A DNA stretch of 64,000 nucleotides, from positions 1,913,631 through 1,977,630 of the forward strand of contig NW_009799101.1 in NCBI RefSeq assembly GCF_000213175.1. Direction: 5' to 3'. This DNA is from Neurospora tetrasperma FGSC 2508 (taxonomy: Eukaryota > Ascomycota > Sordariomycetes > Sordariales > Sordariaceae). A program made the position numbers and the translations under genes. Positions 13,501 to 24,376 of this stretch are shown in pieces. The notes under the pieces are model-generated. The model had not been told where the DNA came from. It was given only the letters and a program-made list of their open reading frames with translations, and searched no databases. Every line of letters starts with the position of its first letter. Positions within the stretch are counted from its first letter, which is position 1.

Positions 13501-15337
13501 AACACCAAGGCGAGGCGGGCTATCACAGGTTCATGCTGTGGTTGGCACTGCCAAGCACTAGCTTCTTGAATCACAGGGAAAGCTTGGCCTGTCGTGTCTT
13601 GTTAGACATTCCCTTCCGCCCCGGAAGGCAGCAGGGGGGGAAGTAATCTAGGGAATAGTCGTATGCCTGGACCATGAGAACCTGGGGAAAAGACCTTTTC
13701 GAAGTGAATCTCTCCGCTACAAGTGTCGGCAATCGAACTAAATCAACAGCCGAGGAAGAGAAAAAGACGGACTAAGGCTTCCAGAAATTATTAGCTTGAT
13801 AGGGCAGTGGGGGAGGTTGCAATCCCCTCATGCCCGTGTTACTCATCACCGAGCACGAGGCGCGGGAAAGGAAGCAATTTGGCGTAGACCGACTAAAAAC
13901 AGGGAGCTAGGTATTCCCTTCGGTAGAAGTAGCAGGAGTAGCGTACATAGGACCGGCCGTAGCCCACAGGTAGGTACCTCCAGGAAGCTGTAGGCACTTG
14001 GCAGGCAGCAGAGCCGAGGGGAGGCGGCCCTACGTTGGTCTCTTTCACCAGTCAACAGCCCACGGGCAGTCCATCCACAGTTTAGCCCTGTTTGGTTGCT
14101 CCAGTCCGACAAAGCAGAGGATCCGTCATTCGGTCAGCCCCGGTGTCACTGTCCGCTTGCAGAGTGGACGGTACCTGCCAGACTTTACCCACCAAAGCCC
14201 ACTCCAAAGGGTCGCCAAGACAAAAGGAGAAAAAAAAAACGAAGCATACTTAAGACAGCCGACTCCAGTCGCTCCATTCACAAGGGGTCTGGACCACCCT
14301 GGAAGCTCGACTCCAGGTTGGGCGGTGATATTTATTTAAATCACTGGTGTTGCCAACCACGCTCGGAGCTTGTCTTGCCCACAAAGGCACGCTTCCGTCT
14401 CCCAGGGTTTATAGAGAGAGGTAGCCTGACGTCGGTGTGTTGGTTTCTGAATCCGTCTCTCAACAGAGCAACGCCAAGCAGCGGAATGCAGAGCCCTTCC
14501 ATAAAGCTTGGATTCGACACATGACGCTATAGCCAGACACGCTCACACGGTACATACATAAACACACTCACATACATACAAGCACGCACCGCACTCACAC
14601 GCATACCTACAGAGTCTCTACCGCTCCCTCTTTTACACCCACACCCCCCGGCCGGCACTGGCACCTTCTATCTCCCATCCCGCCTTTGTCCCGTCTTACA
14701 TCTCTACCTCGAGGCACCTCGACATCCAGGGAGCTACCTCCATCTCCTCCTATCCAGACAGCCGCAGTCAACCTTGCCGCATACCTCATTACGGGCAGAG
14801 CTAGTCTACTCGTACAACCTATCCCTGCGCATTCCATACCTAAAATCAGGCGAGATTCCATCCAATATCCGGATCTCTTCCCGATAGCCCACGTGGACTT
14901 GGACACTTCGACTCATCTCCTCCGACCGCGACGACTCTTCACATCTTTGTAACAGCAGCCTTCAGCCTTGTCAACTATCCGCGCGCCACCCAGTCCAGGC
15001 AAACATCGTCGTCATCACATCCAGCACTTGCGGGTTTGCTCAAATCCCACCCTTTCAGCTTCCCTTTCCTGGTCACGACCCGGCCGAATACACTCGCCAA
15101 ACTCCACGCTGGCGGCGTTGTTTCCAACCCCTATCGCCTGGAAGCTGCGTGAACGGTCCCTTCACGCCAGCTTCTCCCCGATCATCTTGCCATCCCTCAT
15201 CCACCTCTGATGCTGGTTGAAGCCAGATAACCCTTGCTGGCCTTCCATCGAGGCCGATCAGTCGCCCGGATAATAGGCTTTGGACTCGTTATCCCTTGGC
15301 CCCATTATTGTGCCCCCCAACCAGCACCATCATCGCG
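10554..15337. other. Intergenic, about 4.8 kb
   Basis: This contains the eIF3l 3' region, a GAT/GAA microsatellite (11764-11814), a 14-bp perfect palindrome AGTAATCGATTACT at 12316-12329 and TACCTAGGTA near 12008. Overlapping short open frames at 12768-14524 lack recognisable domains or good splice signals. The last 700 bases (about 14600-15337) are pyrimidine-rich and probably form the promoter and leader of the stress-protein gene. I see no convincing gene. Confidence 0.5.
11764..11814. repeat. Compound microsatellite (GAT)9 then (GAA)n
   Basis: Nine consecutive GAT units are followed directly by about seven GAA units ending near 11814. It is non-coding, about 1.2 kb downstream of the eIF3l stop codon. 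Confidence 0.95.
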
Positions 15338-18110
15338 ATGGCAAAGAGCCTTTCCGACATGGTGGAGCTGATATCCTCACCCTCGGCCGTGAAGAGCCTC
15401 GACTCGGATGTGTCACCTAGGACCCAGAACTCATCGAAGCCCAAGGACTATTTCTCGCCGCAACCAAAGGCCCATTCCAGCGACTCCGAAAACCATACCC
15501 CCGCGGTCGATTACCGAGCAGCAACCACTTCCCCTACGAGCGGGACTAGCGCCTCGAGGCGCGTCAGCATCGTCTCTCCTCTTTCCTTGGCCGATAGCTT
15601 TCAGGATGAATCTCGGCGGACGTCACAGAGCGGCGGAAGCAGCAGCGAACGCCCTCCTGTCGGATCTAGAAAATCCTCCGCCGTATCCATATCCTTCCAG
15701 GCTCCGCGCCATCCCGCACTGCCGCAAGGCAAGCCCCGAAAGACCGACAACAGACGGCTGCGTGCGTCATCGCCTTCCCCTGTGAGGTAAGTTATCTCTC
15801 TCCGGAGAGTTGTTTGTTTCTGGCTTTTGCCACGCCCAAATCCGCACCATATATATCCTTCTGCATCACCCGCCCCGCCCAAACCCGTCCGATGTTCGGC
15901 GCCAGTGGTGCCTTGTTTCTAACGGGGATAGCCCGTGCTTGACTCCTTCCTCATCCCTGGCGTGATTTTAAGCTTTTCCCCCATGGTTTGTCGCCGGAAA
16001 AGCTTGCCCCATGGCCTCCTCCATCCCGTGGACCCTGTCATGGCTCGTTCTCCCCTTTTCAGCGATGGACAATCGGCACCTCAGTTGGCCGTGCTTCGCA
16101 AAGAGTCATTTGTCGTGGCAGCATTGGAGTTTGTCACAAGCGCAACAAAACGAGCCCGACAGGTGTAGTGGGGATTGTCTGGGCTGAGGTAAACAGACCT
16201 CCGAATCATGACGATCGTGGTGCCAGTGGAGAGTACAATATTGGAATCACATCAACAGCCCAGACAACGGAGCAGTGCACTGGCTGGTGATGAGCCTCCA
16301 TCGAGTTCCGTTCTCCCGCGGGAACTGGAACCCGCATCACACGCCAAAGAACCTAAAAAAGCTCAGGCTCAGGCCCGGCATCGTTCTGGCCTCATCCCTC
16401 CATCAGAAGACCCCATTCGCCAGCGGTCCGCTTAGGTACCTAGCTTGCACCCCGCTAGAGGTACCTACCCCACCGGCGCCGGTCGAGGTTACCGTTTCCA
16501 GCACCTCTACGGATGCCAAGGGGGGCGCTCACGGTGACCCCTCCTCTGGACTCCAGGTCTTTTGGCTCGTGGGAATTTTGCGCTCATGCAGTGCCGCTCT
16601 GGTGGGGGGGGGGGGGGATGACGGGCACGGCAGTCCAGGTCGAGACCCTTTCAAATCTGCAACATCCACATGCACAATTGGATCCCGTCATGACGCTCTG
16701 TTCCCCCTTTCGATCATTCACGCATTGCTCCCCGTACATATCACTCTGAACTTTTGATGCCAAACAAACAGTTCAGCATTTATCCCAGCACATGGCCATC
16801 CTTGCTACATACTCAATTTCCTTCTAATCACACTTGCGACACATCTCATCATCTTGCAATTCAGCTTGCCACCTGCATAGTCGCCGTCGCTTTTGGTGTC
16901 ATGTCGTCGTCGTTAACAAAAAGTTCTAATTCGGCTCCCAGGTTCCGACAACACGTTGGTTTTGACAACCTACCCGCCGGCGATTCGACCAAGAACAACA
17001 CATCCTCCTTTACGCTCCATGTAAAACACCAGGGGTACCAGCCATCCCGAAGGTCTCGTACCTTTATGGTGGGTGTGGACGAGCATGCCTATTCCGATTA
17101 TGCGCTGGTTTGGCTGCTCAACAACATGGTCGATGATGGAGATCAGGTAGTGTGTGTGCGCGTCATTGAGAATCCCATTCGTCCAGGGGAAAAGTCCTAC
17201 CAGGAGGAAGCGAAGAAGCTGTTGCAGACCATTCAATCCAAGAACGAGCAGAATAGAGCTATCAGCATTATTCTCGAGTGGGCCGTTGGGAAACTGCATT
17301 CTACTTTTCAGAAATTAGTACGTCTTCTTGCTGACCACGGGCCCCGTCTGTCTTGCTTTTACTGACAGACGAGCGTAAATGTAGCTTCATCTCCACCAAC
17401 CCTCGATGCTCGTTGTCGGCACAAAGGGCAGGTCCCTTGGCGGAATCCAGGGCCTGATGAACACACGCAACTCCTTTTCAAAATACTGCCTCCAATACAG
17501 CCCTGTCCCCGTGGTCGTTGTTCGACCAGACGACAAGCGACTCAAAAAGAAGGAGAAACGTACCCACGACCCGAACCGACAGAGCTATGCCGCCATGCTG
17601 GCATACAACGACGGAAAACACGAAGCCGACAGTGACGCAAGCAGTCTCTACGAGATGGAAAAGAATATTTCTCCGGATGAAGAGGCACACCGAGTGGCTG
17701 CCGCGATTGGGTTGCCAGCAGCGTTCGATCCGACCATTAAGCCGTACGAGCCCAACAAGCCTCGCAACCGACGAACATCTCTGCCCTCCACTCCTTCTCC
17801 CACAGCAGCCGGGACGAGCTCCGTGTCTCTGTCGCGATCGACGCAAGCAAACGAGAGTGGCGACGAAGACACGGCCGAGGAAGAAGATGAGTACGAGATT
17901 GAGGCGGTCTCGGGCGACCAACTTCTAGCAGCAGATGGACGGAAGAAATTAGCACTTGAAAGAGAACAGAAGAAGCGACTCCACGCTATGGAAGTAGGAG
18001 AAGCCGCTGCCCTGCTCAAGTCAGGGCAGTCAGGAAAATCGCGGGATTCAGACGATGAAGATGAGGAGGATGATACCCTGGGGCGAACGAGCGACAAGGC
18101 CAAGCAATGA
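15338..18110 (+). CDS. Fungal universal stress protein (USP/UspA-like) with long disordered flanks
   Basis: USP domains are alpha/beta HUP-fold, often nucleotide-binding, modules linked to stress; the fungal protein's exact role is not established. Proposed exons are 15338-15786, 16942-17317 and 17385-18110, for 516 residues. Exon 1 is Ser/Pro-rich (RRVSIVSPLS, LPQGKPRK, LRASSPSPVR) and joins in frame to FRQHVGFDNLPAG. The USP fold covers about residues 185-340: FMVGVDE at strand 1, DQVVCVRVIE, then the nucleotide-loop-like MLVVGTKGRSLGG and the closing SPVPVVVVRP. The C-terminal third is acidic and low-complexity (EEEDEYEIEA, DDEDEEDD). Intron 1 is 1155 bp, long for this window, and carries an in-frame ATG at 16901 that reads straight into exon 2, giving a possible 379-residue shorter protein. 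Domain call is firm; joining exon 1 is likely because frame and splice sites agree. Confidence 0.82.
15787..16941 (+). other. Unusually long first intron of the stress-protein gene
   Basis: The donor is GTAAGT at 15787 and the acceptor is CCCAG ending at 16941. It contains a run of 14 G (16604-16617), two TAGGTACCTA-type motifs at 16433-16468 that elsewhere mark intergenic DNA, and an in-frame ATG at 16901. It may double as an internal promoter and 5' leader. This is inference from sequence only. Confidence 0.6.
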
Positions 18111-19596
18111 GGACCGGTTATTGGAGCCATGAAGGAAGCTACAGAGCATAACTGAGATATGAACAAGCGGGTATCTTCCCAGATGATACCAACCTAGTTG
18201 GCAGCGGTGCTGGATTTTGACTACGGTATTATTTTGGCGCAGGCCGGGCATTCAGCATAAATCAGCCGGTATCGTTATCAAGGTGCCAAGGTGGCCCATT
18301 TGACGGATATTTACAACACCAGTGAGCATGTGACAAGTCGTCTTTGCTATACCGGGCCATTGAGAGTTAGAGATATGTTCCTAGACTGCATGGAGCCGGA
18401 GTACAAGGGAAAAAAAAAGCAGTACCGAACTCTTAACCTGCCCGTAGTACAATGGGCAGAGGCTCAGAGGTTCTGTCGAGTAATCATCAGCTTAGCTAAA
18501 ATAAATCTCCACAAAATAAGTTAAACAGTCACCACTTGTTCCCTGCCTTGTACATAATCCTCCAATTCTTTCCCCGTGATGATCTCCAATGTGGTTCGGG
18601 AGACTGGGAATCCAGTCTTAGTGTATACTACAGAATATGAGATCTGATCTTGATGGGGGTGCAGGTGCATTGCCGCTCGTGGAGGGCCTCCAATTGCCGT
18701 CCGCAACGGTGCTCCTGGGGGTGTGGGGAAAGAGACAAGAGGTGCCAGGGTGCCTTTGGCGGGCGTCCAGAGAACCGCAAATAGGGGTGCACCCCGCTGT
18801 CGCATTTTTGAAGCCGGGGAAAACTGGGGTGGTGCCTGGCCGCGTTTTTAGCGCATGTACACTACCTTTTCCGTAGGTAGGTAGAGGTAATTCGTCATCT
18901 ACAGTACAATACTGGGTTCGAGTTGTTTGTTTGTTAGCCCTATACACTAGGTAGGTAAGACACATGCAAAGCCATCCTGAACGCTGCTTTTACCATAGTA
19001 CTTCAAAATGTACAGGCCATAATAAAAAATGGATGATTAGGTATTATCTGGTCCGACATATTCATGCTGATTTCAGCCCTTATCGTCGAAGGAAACGTAT
19101 CAACTCGTTGTTGAAACACTTGGACAAGTTGACCTAAGGTCTCGAACTAACAAACAAAGCAGTGTCGGACTGTATGGAATCCCTTTTTAAACGTCGCAGC
19201 AACCCTGCCTTTCCTTCACCATGCACACTTTCCAAACTCCGTTGACCTATCAACCAACCTCGACACAGCTGAGGATCCTACCAGCCTGACGAGTAGCGAG
19301 ACTCGAGGGGCGGATAAATCAATCTTTTCATCTCTGGCCTGGACCTCGACGACAACATTGCGAAATAGGCCGAAACACACAAAACACACGATGCTGATCG
19401 AGCCTGGCGTCGACCTCTTGATCCGCTTTGCGACTACGGCTACTTTCTCATAAGACGATCGAGATTCCATCTGGCGACGGCAAGAGAGGAGGAAGATAAA
19501 GAGGGAGGAAGTCTAGTACGACAAGTGCCAGGTCACATCTCGAGGTTTACCATCTCAATACCACCACCTCATCCACACATACCAATCGCACTTTCA
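18111..19596. other. Intergenic between the stress-protein gene and GPHR
   Basis: About 1.5 kb between two plus-strand genes. It has TAGGTAGGTA motifs at 18877-18887 and 18948-18958 and a C/A-rich leader before 19597. No gene is visible; the right half probably holds the promoter of the next gene. Confidence 0.5.
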
Positions 19597-21423
19597 ATGT
19601 CCTGTGGCGTCGACTCCTGCGGAGCGCCCATTCCGACTTCGCCCATCGGCACCCTATTCTCCCTTTCGCCATTCATCGCTACCTTTGCCATTGTCAGCTC
19701 GGTAGTAGCCGGTAAGGTGTTCCCGAAGCTCTCCCGCGTACAAGACGACCGCGATGATGGCGAAGGCCACTATCTGCCCCCGTCAGCGCCTCTGAGCCTG
19801 CAACAAGCGCACGCCGAGCGCGGGGCCCGTTCGATGCGCCGCCGAGTAGCCGCCATAACATTCTCCGCTACGATAGGCCTGGCCGCCGTACTTGGAGAGC
19901 TCATCCTGGCCGAGATCTCGGATCTTGTCAGTGCCCACGCCCGCGCCGTCGCCCTGCGGTTCACGGTGCCGATGCTCCTCTTCATGCTCGTGGTCCTCAT
20001 TCCGTTCCTGGAGCTGCAGTCTGTCGTGCGCACAGCCAAGGGGCGCGTCCCACGCATCGCCTGGACCTTGCAACTCCTCGGCTTCGGCGCCTGGCTCTTC
20101 CTGTTCTGGTCTATAGGCAAGGCGGTGCCCCGTCCTGACGGGACCGAGTACCTCTGGGGGATAGCAAACAGCGATGGGGCCGCCTTCGACAGCACCGCGC
20201 TGACCATCGGCCGGGCCGAGGCCAAAGCCGAGTCGGTAGGCGACGTTCTCGTGGGCGGTAGGCTCGCCCGCGCGTGCCTCGAGCGCATCGGCGTGATCGG
20301 CATCCTGCTGATGGCTTTGCTCTCCGGCTTCGCCAGTGTCTCGAGCCCCTGGCACACCTTCGCCGACAACCGGGCCTTCCGCAAGCGGCCCATCACCGAT
20401 ATGGACATTACGCGCAAGCAAGCTGGGCTGGACGCAACGAGTGAGATGTTGGCCACCAAGCGACACCGCCTGCGCTCTCTCCAGGACAAGCTAGCCTGGC
20501 GGGCCGAAGCGTCCAGCCACAACACTGCGGGTAACGGCAACGGCAGCAGTACTCTAGTTGGCAAAATGCTCGGCTCCCTCAAAGGCCTAGCCACGGGCTC
20601 ATCAGCAGAAGCAGCCGAGATCAAGTCCCTTCAAATGGAAATCTCCGGTCTCGAAACTTTGGAATCCAACCTGTCCTCCTCGCTCTCCATCCTACGCTCA
20701 CGGCAAGCCGCGCACGCCCGCGACGGTACACCCCTAGGCCGTCTCCTGTCCTTGCCATCCTATATCTTCAGCATCTACTGCATCTACCGCGTGCTCGCCA
20801 CGACATTAACCACCCTTCGAAACCATCGTTCTTTCTTCTCCCTCCTCTTCTTCTCCTCCACCACCCACTCCTCCTCAGGAGGGTTCACAGGAGGCAGCAC
20901 ATTCTCCTCCACCGACCCCATTAACCGCTTCCTCTCCCTTCTCGCCAAGCACTGGGATCCAAAACTCGACCAAGTCGCCTGGGCACGGCAAATCTCCTTT
21001 CTTCTCTCCGGAGTCATCCTGTTAGGTTCCGCCAATTCGGTCATTGTCACCTTCCGCATCTTTGCCAAGTGGATGCCAGGTCTACTGTACCAAGCGCAGG
21101 CGAACCTGGCCCTGTTGACGGCCCAAATCGCCGCCACATACGTGATCAGCTCGGCGCTGTTGTTGCGGAGTAATTTGCCAAAGGAGGTGGGGAGGAGTGT
21201 GGGAGATGCGCTGGAGAGCGCCTTGGAGCCGGGATTTGTGATAAGTTGGTATGAAGCGTGGTATACGGTTGCCAGTGGACTTACGGTGTTGGGGATTTGG
21301 GTGGGGAGGAAGATGGGTGCGGGCACGTATAATTCTGCTGGAGGAGGAGGGGGCTGGTCAGGGTTGGATGAGTGGGAGGAGTTTGGCGGGGAGGAGATGG
21401 GTGTTGGGGCTAAGAGGTCGTAA
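19597..21423 (+). CDS. Golgi pH regulator / GPR89-type multispanning membrane protein
   Basis: GPHR/GPR89 proteins are Golgi anion channels that help acidify the lumen; plant relatives (GTG) were proposed as ABA receptors. The intronless frame gives 608 residues from the ATG at 19597 (MSCGVDSCG); an earlier in-frame ATG at 19525 would add 24 unremarkable residues. About nine hydrophobic segments are visible, near residues 15-40, 87-106, 121-140, 156-177, 230-248, 389-407, 466-486, 503-522 and 551-570. The block ELILAEISDLVSAHARAVAL with the following FTVPMLLFML is typical of the N-terminal domain. Between the halves lies a coiled-coil-like stretch (about 285-375). The C-terminal half matches the ABA_GPCR-type domain (VIVTFRIFAKWMPG, PKEVGRSVGDALESALEP). 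A Ser/Gly-rich loop near 430-455 is probably lineage-specific. Identification is good; exact transport activity is not shown. Confidence 0.88.
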   Translation: MSCGVDSCGAPIPTSPIGTLFSLSPFIATFAIVSSVVAGKVFPKLSRVQDDRDDGEGHYLPPSAPLSLQQAHAERGARSMRRRVAAITFSATIGLAAVLGELILAEISDLVSAHARAVALRFTVPMLLFMLVVLIPFLELQSVVRTAKGRVPRIAWTLQLLGFGAWLFLFWSIGKAVPRPDGTEYLWGIANSDGAAFDSTALTIGRAEAKAESVGDVLVGGRLARACLERIGVIGILLMALLSGFASVSSPWHTFADNRAFRKRPITDMDITRKQAGLDATSEMLATKRHRLRSLQDKLAWRAEASSHNTAGNGNGSSTLVGKMLGSLKGLATGSSAEAAEIKSLQMEISGLETLESNLSSSLSILRSRQAAHARDGTPLGRLLSLPSYIFSIYCIYRVLATTLTTLRNHRSFFSLLFFSSTTHSSSGGFTGGSTFSSTDPINRFLSLLAKHWDPKLDQVAWARQISFLLSGVILLGSANSVIVTFRIFAKWMPGLLYQAQANLALLTAQIAATYVISSALLLRSNLPKEVGRSVGDALESALEPGFVISWYEAWYTVASGLTVLGIWVGRKMGAGTYNSAGGGGGWSGLDEWEEFGGEEMGVGAKRS

Positions 21424-21950
21424 TGGTCAAATGTTATGTGATGAAGTGTATTGGGTATGTTTTCCTTTGTAACGATAATTAATGGTATAAAGGGTCAGTC
21501 GGGTCAACGGGGGGCGCTGGAGGAGTATTTTGCTTGTATCGCTTTATCTTGTGTTGAAGGGATGATTTATATATCCTTCTGGCTTGGGGTATACCAGATA
21601 CCAATTGACTGCTCCATCAAGTCGTGGTTTAGAATACAAGCTTCGCGATCTCCCAAGAACAGTGTTACTGTTTGTATTGTTTTCGATTCTTTACTATTAT
21701 TTTGATCTGTTGTGTTGCCCTCCGACGAATTGAGTATCAGCCCTCAAAACATAGAGGACAAAGATCTTCGTCTTGCTCTCACCATGTATGGCTTGCTACA
21801 TTCCACTCACAGTTCACAGCCTCAAGAGACTACACAATGTGGTCAACACTACACATTATCGCCATTGCAGGCAAGACCTATTGCTTCCCATCCTCGACTG
21901 AAATTCTGTCCGATATCAATATTCCCATAACTCGAGACCCGTATTTACAA
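21424..21950. other. Short convergent intergenic region
   Basis: About 530 bases between the 3' ends of the GPHR gene and the secreted-protein gene. It is rich in T and A and probably holds both 3' untranslated regions. No other feature is seen. Confidence 0.5.
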
Positions 21951-22745
21951 CTATAGATACAGCGCTCCAAGGAATAGAGTGCCAAAGGCAGCTTTAAATC
22001 CCGACATGGAGAGCCTTTGCTGACCACTTCTAACACCAGCAGGAAGGTCATAAGGACTTCCGCCACCGCCCCTTATCGGACGGCTTCCGATAGTTGTCCG
22101 GACGGAGCTTGTAGTTGTACCGGTCACGGCATCACTTGTTGTATGAAGGGGTGACTCCGTGGTTGGTGAGAGTGGTATAGTTGTAGAATCGTACTCGGAC
22201 TCCGATGTCACAGTCGGTTCAGGGGCATTGGGCGATTTTCCACCTTCCGAGGGCACGGAACCTTCAGACGTTGTTGACTCGGTAAGTCTTTCCGTTGTCG
22301 AGGTTCTCATGGTAAGTGTGGGCCAAGCCTTAGCTGTAGTCGTCATCTCTGGCTGGACCGAAGAGAGTGTCGATGTTGTACCCTCGGAGGTGAAAGAAGT
22401 GGGTATGATCTGAGGCTCGTCCGGGCACAAGAAATCGAGCAGCTGGTCTCCCAATGCCATTGCGAGAAGCGAGTTTGTAGAGGCGGTGTCATCGCGGCAA
22501 GAGAGTTGGAGGAGATCCTCAATCCGGAGGACGCCCTGCGCACAGCTCCTAGAGCAGTCATTTCCATCGAAGTCATCCGAGTTACAGCCTTGGAGAGGTT
22601 TTCGGTAAGTGAGGAGGCAGTTGCGAGAAACTGACAGGGAGGTGATGGGTTGGATGTCGTCAAGTGTGATAGCGGCAGAGGCCGTTAAGATCATGATGAG
22701 CAGGGTAAACCACTGCAAAGGCCCAGCAGCCCGAAGATTCGCCAT
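21951..22745 (-). CDS. Small secreted Cys-containing, Ser/Thr-rich protein, possibly GPI-anchored
   Basis: I do not recognise a named family. The intronless frame gives 264 residues. It opens with a clear signal peptide: a basic residue, the hydrophobic core FTLLIMILTASA and a likely cleavage after ASA near residue 25. The N-terminal domain to about residue 110 has six cysteines (NC, GC, DC, SC, SC, LC), consistent with three disulfides in a small extracellular fold. Residues about 115-220 are a Ser/Thr/Pro/Glu-rich stalk, probably O-mannosylated. The C-terminus is a Gly-rich linker followed by a short hydrophobic tail FKAAFGTLFLGALYL with small residues (SMSG) before it, resembling a weak GPI signal. 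This architecture suggests a cell-wall or plasma-membrane surface protein. The C-terminal anchor is the least certain part. Confidence 0.72.
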   Translation of the reverse strand: MANLRAAGPLQWFTLLIMILTASAAITLDDIQPITSLSVSRNCLLTYRKPLQGCNSDDFDGNDCSRSCAQGVLRIEDLLQLSCRDDTASTNSLLAMALGDQLLDFLCPDEPQIIPTSFTSEGTTSTLSSVQPEMTTTAKAWPTLTMRTSTTERLTESTTSEGSVPSEGGKSPNAPEPTVTSESEYDSTTIPLSPTTESPLHTTSDAVTGTTTSSVRTTIGSRPIRGGGGSPYDLPAGVRSGQQRLSMSGFKAAFGTLFLGALYL

Positions 22746-24376
22746 GCCGATTGTGATATTTGGTGATAGTTTCGGGTCAGCTGTTGTGTGCTGATTGGGT
22801 GGATGAACCGGAGGAGAGTACCGGTGAATGGGTCGAGTTCAAGCTTCGCGTCCAGGCAATTGTGGTCGCCACTTCTCCCGGTATGCTTTCTTCAAGGTAA
22901 AGAAAGGCCCAAGGGCGAGCAAGAAATCGGTTGTGGCAGAATCCGAGGACTGGATGACGCAAAATTCGAATGGGTGCGAGTGATGCGATCAGTTCCTGGC
23001 TACTTTTTGGCAATCGGTTGAAACTCGAGCAATCACTCCCGGCTTCCAGCCATAGCTGCACGGAAAAGCTGAGAAGAGGACCACTGACCTGTTTGTACGT
23101 CTTTCCCTTTCGTTCCTAACCTCCCAAGTCAATTCCGCGAAGAGACAAAGCGGTCACCAATCCACAGGTGGTCGCAGGATCCGAGACTCGAGTAGTGGGG
23201 GAATAATCGATGACCTTTTGCTGTGTAGAGTATGTTGAAAGAAAAAATCCGAGTGTGGACGAGCCTATCGATTCAGTTGAGGTGATTGTGAAGCCAATGG
23301 GGCAAGGTCATACGCGGAGTAGCGAGCAAAAGGTTTCGAGAAAGCGGACAGGTAAGGTAGGTAGAGGTAGTGACAAGAAGAGAAGGTGGATGAATGAGTC
23401 GAACAAACTGCTAAAGATTCACAAAGGTCTGACGGGTTCGTATGACGGCATGCGATTCAAGGAGACCGCATAATTGAAGAACATGGGAAGTAGCGGAGGA
23501 GGGAAGGAGGGGAAAAGAGAAGAGGTGAAAGCGCAAAGGGAACATGCAGAAAAAAGAGACGGAAGGAGCTTCAGTCTGGACTCGGATTCGTGTCACACCC
23601 TGATGCCAACAGTCCAACCTGGAAAAAAGAGAGAAAGAAACAGAAATAGCACTGGGAGCTTGACTGGGGCATCGTGATGTGTCCTCTTGTGCATTCACGA
23701 GGGTCATTTGAACTGTGAGCATTACCATTGGCTGTTTGGACTCTTCAACCACCTAGGGGAGGTAATTAGTTACAAAAGCACCAAGGCTTGGTCGTGCAGG
23801 CTGTGAATTTCACGAAGAATCCTGCTTCATGATCCACCGCCGAGGTTACTTTTCACCTCCATCACGCATGACAAGCGCTTCACCCATCCAACATCTCAAA
23901 ACCATCGCCAAAACAAGAACAAGGAGGAAGAGAAGGTGTGCAGCACAAAGGAAATCCGTGTCAGTTCTGACTGTGATGGTAACAAACAATACTGAGAAAG
24001 GTAGGTATATAAGGAACCGCAGATCCTCTGAACTCCCGCCGAGGTCGACTTCTTTTCCGGTTGGGCAGTTGTTGCATGATATTGCCCGATTCTTTTAATC
24101 GAACACAGGTGCTAGCAACCTGACGTACCCACCGACCCTTCCCTGACGCCGTCTCTCAGACGCTTAGCCGAACAAGTTTGAGCAAGATTGAAACCCCACC
24201 GTTTATAGGCGGGAAGAAATGGACAACATGACAAAGTAGGGAAGGGAAAAGGGGGAGCGAAAGAATCGAGCATACAGAGTCGTAAAAGCATGAATCTATC
24301 TTCAGTCACGCTCAGGTAGGCAGGACGGCCTTCGCCGGGGTCCTCAAGGAACAATAACAGGAGCAAGATGAGACGT
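22746..24376. other. Intergenic upstream of the secreted-protein gene and downstream of bud14
   Basis: About 1.6 kb. It carries TAGGTA motifs at 23346-23357 and 24000-24008 and purine-rich stretches near 23480-23560. Small open frames here have no recognisable domain. The left part probably contains the promoter of the minus-strand secreted protein. Confidence 0.45.

Noticed and set aside
13998-14524. Overlapping plus-strand frames before the stress-protein gene
   Set aside because: Two different frames are open over the same DNA; neither shows a domain or a splice path to the next gene.
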